The notes under the pieces were generated by a model. The model saw only the letters and a list, made by a program, of their open reading frames with translations, searched no databases and was not told the origin of the DNA. From assembly GCA_964511215.1 (NCBI GenBank), contig CAZEER010000035.1, positions 1-23,419 on the forward strand: a stretch of 23,419 bases of DNA. Reading direction: 5' to 3'. Of this stretch, positions 7,451-13,803 are shown piece by piece. Position 1 is the first letter of the stretch. Every line of letters begins with the position of its first letter. The DNA is from CAZEER01 sp964511215 (GTDB lineage Bacteria > Fidelibacterota > Marinisomatia > Marinisomatales > UBA1611). Made by a program: the position numbers and the translations under genes.

Positions 7451-7474
7451 TCCCTCCACTAGGGGTTTGATTTT
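7451..7474 (+). terminator. Weak hairpin between rpmA and mdh
   Basis: CCCT (7452-7455) pairs with AGGG (7461-7464) around a 5-base loop, with a possible extra T-G pair outside, followed by TTTGATTTT. The stem is only 4-5 bp, so at best this would be a partial terminator or a processing site separating ribosomal-protein and mdh expression. Confidence 0.28.
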
Positions 7475-7489
7475 ATAAATGGAATAATT

Positions 7490-8425
7490 ATGGGACGGAA
7501 AAAAATTACATTAATTGGAGGTGGACAAATAGGCGGAAACCTAGCATTAATAGCTGCCCAAAAGGAACTCGGTAATATTGTCCTTTTTGACATCCCAAAG
7601 GCAGAAGGAATGGTCAAGGGTAAAGCTCTTGACCTTATGCAACTAAGACCTCATGATGGCTATGATTCAAATATTGTAGGCACATCGGACTGGGATGATA
7701 CAAAAGATTCTGATGCATTTATTATCACAGCTGGTATCCCAAGAAAACCAGGTATGAATCGTGAAGATTTACTTGGAATTAACCTAGAAATAATGAAAGA
7801 TGTTGCAATAAATATTAAAAACCAAGCTCCTAATGCATTTGTAATTGTAATCTCTAATCCTTTAGATGCAATGGTCTACGCTTTTTATAAAATTTCTGGA
7901 TTTAAAAAAAATCAAGTTGTTGGAATGGCTGGAGCTTTAGATAGTTCACGTTTTCGTACTTTTATCGCAATGGAAACTGGATATTCAGTTCAAGATATCA
8001 CTTGTATGGTACTCGGTGGCCATGGTGACACAATGGTCCCTATATCTAGACTCGCTACAATTGGTGGTGTCCCGGTTACGAATCTAATTGAACCTGAAAA
8101 GTTAAAAACCATTGAAGATCGAACTCGCGTGGCTGGAGGCGAAATTGTTAAACTTTTTGGCAATGGATCTGCATTTTATGCCCCTGCACAATCTGCTATT
8201 GAAATGGTTGAATCATTTCTCCGTGATAAAAAACGTGTTATACCTTGCGCATCATTGTGTGAAGGAGAATTTGGAATTAATGGGTATTTTATAGGTGTTC
8301 CAACCGTTATTGGTTCTGGTGGCATTGAAAAGATACTGGAATTCGAATTAACAGATCATGAAAAATCTGAATTAAATAAAACTCTAGATGCTGTTAAAAA
8401 AACTGTTTCAGAAACTGGTTTATAA
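7490..8425 (+). CDS. mdh: Malate dehydrogenase (NAD-dependent, LDH-like type)
   Basis: This 311-residue MDH of the lactate-dehydrogenase-like group interconverts malate and oxaloacetate in the TCA cycle. The Rossmann motif is GGGQIGG (10-16). Asp34 at the end of the second strand (VLFDIP) indicates NAD rather than NADP preference. The active-site loop IPRKPGMNRED supplies substrate-binding Arg85 and Arg91. Arg85 at that position, without the Gln typical of LDH, supports malate dehydrogenase. Asn123 (SNPLD), Asp151 (GALDSSRFR) and catalytic His178 (GGHGDTMVP) complete the site. It follows rpmA by 45 bases and may share its transcript. The stop codon lies within the perfect 14-base palindrome TGGTTTATAAACCA (8416-8429). 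A hairpin with a T-run follows 31 bases later. Confidence 0.96.
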   Translation: MGRKKITLIGGGQIGGNLALIAAQKELGNIVLFDIPKAEGMVKGKALDLMQLRPHDGYDSNIVGTSDWDDTKDSDAFIITAGIPRKPGMNREDLLGINLEIMKDVAINIKNQAPNAFVIVISNPLDAMVYAFYKISGFKKNQVVGMAGALDSSRFRTFIAMETGYSVQDITCMVLGGHGDTMVPISRLATIGGVPVTNLIEPEKLKTIEDRTRVAGGEIVKLFGNGSAFYAPAQSAIEMVESFLRDKKRVIPCASLCEGEFGINGYFIGVPTVIGSGGIEKILEFELTDHEKSELNKTLDAVKKTVSETGL

Positions 8426-8455
8426 ACCATATAACATATAAATCTCAACAACTTC

Positions 8456-8479
8456 CTCTGAATTACAGAGACTTTTTTT
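8456..8479 (+). terminator. Probable intrinsic terminator after mdh
   Basis: CTCTG (8456-8460) pairs with CAGAG (8466-8470) around the loop AATTA and is followed by AC and seven Ts (8473-8479). The stem is short for a strong terminator, but position and T-tract fit. It overlaps the likely upstream region of the next gene's promoter. Confidence 0.48.
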
Positions 8480-8482
8480 GTT

Positions 8483-8510
8483 TATAATACTGCTGTAAAT
8501 TGAATTACAG
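8483..8510 (+). promoter_or_regulatory. TATAAT box and dyad abutting the GTG start of the DUF4097-type gene
   Basis: A perfect -10 hexamer TATAAT lies at 8483-8488 with no good -35 box. Just after it, CTGTAA (8493-8498) and TTACAG (8505-8510) form an inverted repeat whose last base touches the GTG start at 8511. The right half belongs to a 10-base direct repeat, TGAATTACAG, also found at 8459-8468 inside the preceding hairpin. It could act as an operator at the transcription start, or as a leader hairpin limiting ribosome access. Confidence 0.4.
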
Positions 8511-9767
8511 GTGAAAGGAATTTCAAAAATATCTACTACTCTTGTTTTTTATATAGTGGTCTATATATATGCCCAGGGTATAATTAATAATGAAAAACAT
8601 GGAAACACTTCCACTCAAATTAAACAAACTTATAGATTTGATAAACTCCCTGATAATGGCTCTTATTTAATTACAATTGAAAATATTTCTAGTAATATCA
8701 AAATATCTGGGAAAGAAGGTTCTGGCGCACTAGTAACAATAACAAGAATTGTTTTTGGCATTACTGAAGAAGAGATAACTATGGCACACAAACTAGCATC
8801 TTCTTCTGTTAAACATATTGAAGATGAAAGTCTTATTCAAATCATTGGAGAAAACAAAAATGATTCTGAATATTTTATTGAAACTTATATTTACTTAGAT
8901 ATACCTAAAAATGTGAATTTGAATCTGCAAATTCTAGGAGGAGATGTAGACTTAAGTGATATAAGAGGAGAATCAATAATTGAAACCCTAGGGGGTGATA
9001 TATTAATTAAAAATTATTTAGGACGTATTGATGTAAAAACAGAAGGTGGGGATGTAAATATCGATTATTTGGAAGGTATACTATATGCTCATTCTTTTGG
9101 AGGGAATCTAAGAATTGCAAAATGTAAAGGCGAAATATATTTATCCACTATTGGAGGAGATAATTACGTAAACGAGTTAAGTGGTTTACTTAATATACAA
9201 TGTAGTGGAGGCTCCATAAACATCACAAATATTGAAAGTAGTGAGATAGTATGTCGTACTTCTGGAGGTGCAATAAAAGGAGCTAACATATCTGGTAAAA
9301 GTAATCTTAAAAGTTTTGGAAATAGTATAGAACTTGTAAATATATCAGGCAATGTTAATCTTGAGACATCTGGCGGATCAATAAAAGTAGATAGTTCTAA
9401 GGGCTTCTTAAAATGTGAAGCGGCAACTGGCGATATTCAACTGAAAGATGTAAGTGGAGTTATTGAGAGTTTGACATCATCTGGCAATATAACATTAGAA
9501 TCTGTTTATAATTCATCAATAATGGATCATAGTATCAATATGGTTACACACTCCGGTGATCTAATAGCCAGTATACCTAAAGAACTCCCAGCTAGTATTA
9601 AGAGTATCATTCACCAGACCACATCCATAAAAAATTTAAATTCCACAATAGCTTTAAATATCAAGGTAGAACAAAATAAAGTCGTAGGTACTCGAGTTAT
9701 TGGAGGAGGCACTATTCCAATTAACTTAGAAGCTCATCATGGATTAATTGTACTTAAAGATTATTAA
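8511..9767 (+). CDS. Exported beta-strand repeat protein (DUF4097/putative adhesin type)
   Basis: This 418-residue exported protein starts at GTG; an in-frame TAA lies 15 bases upstream and no ATG would keep the signal peptide. Residues 1-22 form the signal (hydrophobic VFYIVVYIYA). From about residue 140 to 330 there is a run of short repeats of about 20 residues with a recurring GG(D/S/N)-(I/V)-x-(I/L) turn (LGGDVDLSDIRG, LGGDILIKNYLG, EGGDVNIDYLEG, SGGSINITNIES, SGGSIKVDSSKG). This is the right-handed beta-solenoid style seen in DUF4097-type proteins. Those domains are found in envelope or surface proteins of unknown role. The few cysteines occur singly. It sits between mdh and hldA on the same strand, but its own -10 box and the terminator before it suggest separate control. 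I cannot give a function. Confidence 0.75.
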   Translation: MKGISKISTTLVFYIVVYIYAQGIINNEKHGNTSTQIKQTYRFDKLPDNGSYLITIENISSNIKISGKEGSGALVTITRIVFGITEEEITMAHKLASSSVKHIEDESLIQIIGENKNDSEYFIETYIYLDIPKNVNLNLQILGGDVDLSDIRGESIIETLGGDILIKNYLGRIDVKTEGGDVNIDYLEGILYAHSFGGNLRIAKCKGEIYLSTIGGDNYVNELSGLLNIQCSGGSINITNIESSEIVCRTSGGAIKGANISGKSNLKSFGNSIELVNISGNVNLETSGGSIKVDSSKGFLKCEAATGDIQLKDVSGVIESLTSSGNITLESVYNSSIMDHSINMVTHSGDLIASIPKELPASIKSIIHQTTSIKNLNSTIALNIKVEQNKVVGTRVIGGGTIPINLEAHHGLIVLKDY

Positions 9768-9840
9768 AATATTTATTTTTTAATACATATTTTATTAGTA
9801 CTAAATTTTTGTTACAGTTACGCTATTTCTAAAAAATTTC

Positions 9841-10794
9841 ATGAATACAATAAACAAAATATTTACGAATAAACCCGCTATCCTAGTTATAGGAGATTTA
9901 ATGCTTGATAGATATATTTTTGGTGAAGTAGATCGTATATCTCCTGAAGCTCCAGTTCCTATCGTGAAGTGTACCAATGAGCAATTTATGTTGGGAGGTT
10001 GCGGTAATGTTATTAACAATTTAAATAATTTAGGCTCAAAGCCATCAATAATTAGTGTTATTGGGGAAGATCTAGCTGGCAAACAGATTTTTAAAGCTTT
10101 AAAAAATAAAGGAATATCTAATTCTGAAATAATTACAAATCCAAATATACCCACTACTGAAAAAATGCGTATCATTGCTGCAAGACAGCAGACTGTCAGA
10201 GTAGACTGGGATTCAAAAGAGTTTGATTTAAAAATATATAATGAACTACTAACAAGATTATCTCCAAAAATAAATGAATCAGATGGAATTATTATAAGTG
10301 ACTATGGGAAAGGGGTTTGTACAGAAACAATACTCAAAGAAGTAATAAAACTTGCTCAAAAAAATAGAGTGCCAGTGTTTATTGACCCAAAAGGTGCCGA
10401 TTGGGTGAAATACTCTTTTGCAAATTTGATAACACCAAACATAAAAGAAACAGAAATGATTATAGGTAGTAAATTATTATATGATACAGATTTTGAAAAA
10501 GCTGGAATACACATTTGCAATACTTATAAAATTGATGCTTGTCTAATTACTCGTGGTAAAGATGGAATGTCATATATAAGTAATGATACGATTTTTCATT
10601 TAAGATCAGAAGCAAAAGAAATATTTGATGTTAGTGGTGCAGGCGATACTGTTATTAGCGTTGTGGCTTTAGGTTTAGTAAATGGCTTAAACCCCCGAGA
10701 TGCCTCGGAAATTGCAAACTGTGCTGCAGGAATTGTTGTCGGGCATATAGGAACCTCAGCAATTACAGTGGAAGAATTAAAAAACAGTTGTTAA
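9841..10794 (+). CDS. hldA: D-glycero-beta-D-manno-heptose-7-phosphate kinase-like PfkB kinase (HldA/RfaE N-domain)
   Basis: This 317-residue ribokinase-family sugar kinase matches the kinase half of HldE (RfaE). That enzyme phosphorylates heptose 7-phosphate at C1 in the pathway to ADP-heptose for lipopolysaccharide inner core. Marks: GDLMLDRYIFGEVDRISPEAPVP (18-40), typical of this subgroup; LGGCGNVINNLNNLG (51-65); ARQQTVRVDWD (114-124); ISDYGKG (152-158); and the anion hole with catalytic Asp269 in DVSGAGDTV. The nucleotidyltransferase domain that E. coli fuses to the C-terminus is absent, so a separate HldC would be needed; it is not in this window. A Cys in LGGCGN replaces the more usual Ala. 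The stop codon directly abuts that of the convergent elbB gene. Confidence 0.86.
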   Translation: MNTINKIFTNKPAILVIGDLMLDRYIFGEVDRISPEAPVPIVKCTNEQFMLGGCGNVINNLNNLGSKPSIISVIGEDLAGKQIFKALKNKGISNSEIITNPNIPTTEKMRIIAARQQTVRVDWDSKEFDLKIYNELLTRLSPKINESDGIIISDYGKGVCTETILKEVIKLAQKNRVPVFIDPKGADWVKYSFANLITPNIKETEMIIGSKLLYDTDFEKAGIHICNTYKIDACLITRGKDGMSYISNDTIFHLRSEAKEIFDVSGAGDTVISVVALGLVNGLNPRDASEIANCAAGIVVGHIGTSAITVEELKNSC

Positions 10795-11457
10795 TTATTC
10801 ATTAATCATCTTAAGAACTTTTATAACGAGTTTTTCAATCCCTTCTGCAGTTTCCTTTATAGAATCAGCTTCTACGTATGCTGGAGTAGACACAATTTTA
10901 TTTTTTTTATCAATTACAATACCTCCTGCCCCTACTTCTTTAGTCGCAATTCCCATAGCATTTATATCTTTAGTAATTTTCTGATTGAATCCCCCTGTAA
11001 CTATTCCACTTCTACCCATATTCTGCAGAATCTTTGCTACCATCACAGAAGCAATGCAAATTGCACCTATAGGTTTGCCCGCTTCTAAAACTTCACGGAT
11101 TAATTGTTCTACATCGTTAATCACAGTACAATCCGTTCCGGTCATAGCATAGTCAAAAATATTCTTTGCCATCCCTGTCCCTCCAGGGAAAATCAGTGCG
11201 TCAAACTCATCAACATTTATAGTATTTACTGGCACTATATTACCTCTAGCAATTCGAGAAGCTTCAACTAGAATATTTCTAGAAGATTCCATTGTTTTTC
11301 CATTATAATGATTTACTACATGAAATTGATCCATATCCGGAGCCATTATTTTTACTTGTGCCCCAGCACGATCTAAAGCTAATAGCGTAATTACTGCTTC
11401 ATGAATTTCTGCTCCATCTTGGGCACCACACCCTGCTAAAACAACTCCAATTATCAT
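10795..11457 (-). CDS. elbB: ElbB-like DJ-1/PfpI superfamily protein (glyoxalase ElbB)
   Basis: This 220-residue protein of the DJ-1/PfpI superfamily begins with MIIGVVLAGCGAQDGAEIHE, very close to the known ElbB start, where the enhancing factor acquired its 'isoprenoid biosynthesis' name. The nucleophile elbow is GKPIGAICIAS with Cys134; FPGGTGMAKNIFDYA (90-104) and the Glu near residue 17 build the active site in this superfamily. E. coli ElbB shows weak glyoxalase activity on glyoxal, and its physiological role is unsettled. The gene lies 1 base after the queG stop codon and is probably cotranscribed with it. Its own stop codon touches that of hldA on the other strand with no terminator between. 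Family call is sure, function only as known for the family. Confidence 0.92.
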   Translation of the reverse strand: MIIGVVLAGCGAQDGAEIHEAVITLLALDRAGAQVKIMAPDMDQFHVVNHYNGKTMESSRNILVEASRIARGNIVPVNTINVDEFDALIFPGGTGMAKNIFDYAMTGTDCTVINDVEQLIREVLEAGKPIGAICIASVMVAKILQNMGRSGIVTGGFNQKITKDINAMGIATKEVGAGGIVIDKKNKIVSTPAYVEADSIKETAEGIEKLVIKVLKMINE

Positions 11458-11458
11458 A

Positions 11459-12382
11459 TTATTTCCTTTGGTTTTGTTTAATATTTCTTTTTAAGCCTGT
11501 ATACTTTGTTCGCTTAACAGCCGAATTTTTAAATAACTTGCGGAAAGTTATATCATCCAATGCTTGCCAGTCTTCATCTGTAAAGTCTAATATTTCTTTA
11601 CGAGGTTTAAACATCTTCATATCCGTTTCTTGTGCATACTTTTGATTCCATGGACAAACCTCTTGACAAATATCACAACCATAAATCCAACCATTTAGAT
11701 TATGCTGTTCTTTTTGATAATCACCTCGATACTCTATAGTCATATAAGAAATACATTTTTTTGCATCAATTTTATATGAGCCAAGTGCTTGTGTCGGACA
11801 TGCATCAATACATGCTGTACAGGTTCCACATAAGTCTTCTGAAAAAGCTCTATCGTAATCCAACTCTAAATCCAGAATTAATTCACCAAGAAAAACCCAA
11901 CTTCCATAATCACGAGTAATAAGATTTGTATGTTTGCCCAACCAACCTAACCCTGCATTTTTTGCCCATACTTTATCCATAACTGGTGACGTATCAACAC
12001 AAGCTATGCCTTTCACATCTGGGGAGGATGATTTGATCCAATTTAATAATTGAAATATTTTCTTTTTTAAAATATTATGGTAATCATCTCCCCAAGCATA
12101 ATTTGAAATTTTATAGTTTGATTTTATATTTTTTTGATCTTTCCCCACAAAATAATTCAATCCAAGAGATACAACAGATTTTGCTTCAGGGAAATAAGTG
12201 TGTATATCCCCACGTTCATCTTTTCTTTTAAACATCCATTCCATGGTTGCATGATGTCCTTTATTTAACCATGATTCAAGATCGTCACGTTCTCGAAGTG
12301 TTTCTTTTGCTTTTGCAATACCGACCTTTTGAAAACCCAATTCTTTTGCTTTTTTCTTTATAGATTCAGATGAAATTTTCAT
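11459..12382 (-). CDS. queG: Epoxyqueuosine reductase
   Basis: This 307-residue cobalamin-dependent iron-sulfur enzyme carries out the last step of queuosine synthesis, reducing epoxyqueuosine to queuosine at position 34 of tRNAs with GUN anticodons. Visible: a QueG N-terminal region (AKELGFQKVGIAKA), the likely proton donor Asp130 in ACVDTSPVMDK, and AGLGWLGKHTNLI. The first cluster motif CGTCTACIDACPTQAL has Cys185, Cys188, Cys191 and Cys195; Cys210 and CDICQEVCPWN (Cys236, Cys239, Cys243) complete the second. The protein ends about 60 residues after the last cysteine, so it lacks the C-terminal HEAT-like tRNA-binding part of longer QueG proteins such as the E. coli one. This short form is common. 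It reads divergently from trmH with only 21 bases between the start codons. Confidence 0.95.
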   Translation of the reverse strand: MKISSESIKKKAKELGFQKVGIAKAKETLRERDDLESWLNKGHHATMEWMFKRKDERGDIHTYFPEAKSVVSLGLNYFVGKDQKNIKSNYKISNYAWGDDYHNILKKKIFQLLNWIKSSSPDVKGIACVDTSPVMDKVWAKNAGLGWLGKHTNLITRDYGSWVFLGELILDLELDYDRAFSEDLCGTCTACIDACPTQALGSYKIDAKKCISYMTIEYRGDYQKEQHNLNGWIYGCDICQEVCPWNQKYAQETDMKMFKPRKEILDFTDEDWQALDDITFRKLFKNSAVKRTKYTGLKRNIKQNQRK

Positions 12383-12403
12383 TAGTCGAATTTAATTCAT
12401 TAT

Positions 12404-13051
12404 ATGAGCCCAGAACGATTCCAAAAGATCAAAAATGTATTAAACAAACGCCAACCTGACCTTACCGTTATTATGGATAATGTACATAAGCCTCATAATC
12501 TGGCGGCAATTATGCGTTCTTGCGATGCTATTGGGATTGGTAATATTCATGGAATATCATCAAAGGAAATCGAAATTAACCTTAAATCAGCTAGCGGCTC
12601 CAATCATTGGGTTAAGCTCCATATACATAATTCTACTATAGAACTATTTGATTCATTTAAAAAAAAAGGATTTACAATTTATGCTGCAAATAAGAGTCCA
12701 AAATCAACCAATTTTAGAGATGCAAATTTTGTAGAACCATGCGCTATTGTTCTAGGTGCTGAGTTAGATGGTATTTCAAATGCTACATTAAATCTAGTAG
12801 ATCAGCAAATCAATATTCCAATGCTAGGAATGGTAGAAAGTTTAAATGTTTCTGTTGCAAATGCAATTATCCTCTATGAAATCCAACGTCAAAGAAAGGA
12901 AGCTGGTTTGTATGATAGTATAAGGCTAGGAAAAGAAAAATATAAACAATTGCTCTTCGAATTTTGCTACCCAGCTGTAGCCGCAATTTATAAAAAAAAT
13001 GGAGATGACTATCCTGATTTAGATTTTCAAGGTCAAATCATTATTAAATGA
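12404..13051 (+). CDS. trmH: tRNA (guanosine(18)-2'-O)-methyltransferase
   Basis: This 215-residue SPOUT-class enzyme uses S-adenosylmethionine to methylate the ribose of G18 in the tRNA D-loop. The start MSPERFQKIKNVLNKRQPDLTV closely follows the E. coli TrmH N-terminus. Motif 1 is NVHKPHNLAAIMRSCDAIG with Asn32 and catalytic Arg38. Motif 2 is IVLGAELDGIS (115-125). Motif 3 is IPMLGMVESLNVSVANA (138-154), the knotted SAM-binding region. The C-terminal basic helix region is present but ends in FQGQIIIK. It is transcribed away from queG, another tRNA-modification gene, with 21 bases between starts; its promoter must therefore lie inside the beginning of queG. It converges on the barrel-like gene at 13098 with 46 AT-rich bases between and no GC-rich terminator. 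Confidence 0.95.
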   Translation: MSPERFQKIKNVLNKRQPDLTVIMDNVHKPHNLAAIMRSCDAIGIGNIHGISSKEIEINLKSASGSNHWVKLHIHNSTIELFDSFKKKGFTIYAANKSPKSTNFRDANFVEPCAIVLGAELDGISNATLNLVDQQINIPMLGMVESLNVSVANAIILYEIQRQRKEAGLYDSIRLGKEKYKQLLFEFCYPAVAAIYKKNGDDYPDLDFQGQIIIK

Positions 13052-13097
13052 AATTATATAATTAACTCTGAATTTTTCTGAAAATATTAAACCTTTT

Positions 13098-13796
13098 TTA
13101 AAATGTAATAGCAATAGTAAAAGTATTAAAAAAACCCTGTATCGCTATTGGTACCAGAAATGATTTCGTATGTACTGTACCATCTGGTTTGGTAAAAGTT
13201 TTTATTTTTATTTGTTGATCTTCATATCGTTCTCTCGAGAATGCATACCCAAAGGACAAACCTGATTTAAAGTTTTTTGAAAAATTTATAAAAAAATCGT
13301 AACCGTTATCATCTAATTCATTACTCGCAATACCACTCAGAGAAATATCAATTGGAAATTCATGTAAAAATGTATTACAATCAAAAATTCCGAGAAAGTT
13401 AGGGTTGAGATCACTTCCTATTGCTATAAATGAAACAATAGTAAAAGGTTTTATAGTTGTACCAAAAAAACATTCATGATTTATATTATTATTAAACTCT
13501 AGGTAGTTTGAATATCCTCCACCCATAACAAGATTTGGAGAAATTTCATTCATAATACCTAAAGAAATATTTAAAGTTGTATATGATTCTAACTGGCTAT
13601 TCCCCCAAAATTCGAGGAATATGCCCTTCTTCGTTTGAATTTCAAAAATACCATCTAATTCAAAATTTGCTGTCCCAAAATTGATAGCAATACTTGAATT
13701 ATAACCAAAATTGTTATCAGGGATAGGGCTCTCCCCAATTTGATAGCGTGCGGATAATATAGAAAGTAATAATGATAGGGAAAAAAATGTTTTCAT
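13098..13796 (-). CDS. Exported hypothetical protein, probable outer-membrane beta-barrel
   Basis: I do not recognise a family. The 232-residue product has a signal peptide (MKTFFSLSLLLSILSA). It then shows alternating hydrophobic and polar segments separated by short turns (SSIAINFGTANFELDGIFEI, TTLNISLGIMNEISPNLVMGGGYSNYLEF, KSGLSFGYAFSRERYE). It ends in FFNTFTIAITF, a terminal strand with a C-terminal aromatic residue as required by the BAM machinery. I infer a small outer-membrane barrel of perhaps 8-10 strands. It starts 7 bases after the CotH stop codon and is the last gene of the exported-protein run on the minus strand. It could be an anchor or accessory for the preceding secreted proteins, but no sequence feature shows that. 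Confidence 0.62.
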   Translation of the reverse strand: MKTFFSLSLLLSILSARYQIGESPIPDNNFGYNSSIAINFGTANFELDGIFEIQTKKGIFLEFWGNSQLESYTTLNISLGIMNEISPNLVMGGGYSNYLEFNNNINHECFFGTTIKPFTIVSFIAIGSDLNPNFLGIFDCNTFLHEFPIDISLSGIASNELDDNGYDFFINFSKNFKSGLSFGYAFSRERYEDQQIKIKTFTKPDGTVHTKSFLVPIAIQGFFNTFTIAITF

Positions 13797-13803
13797 CGAT
13801 CAA

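Noticed and set aside
8416..8429. Perfect 14-base palindrome TGGTTTATAAACCA over the mdh stop codon as a terminator or operator
   Set aside because: It has no loop and no T-run, and a better hairpin with a T-tract follows; probably incidental, partly set by the codons.
13052..13063. Palindrome AATTATATAATT between trmH and the barrel-like gene as a terminator
   Set aside because: The stem contains no G or C, so it would be too unstable.
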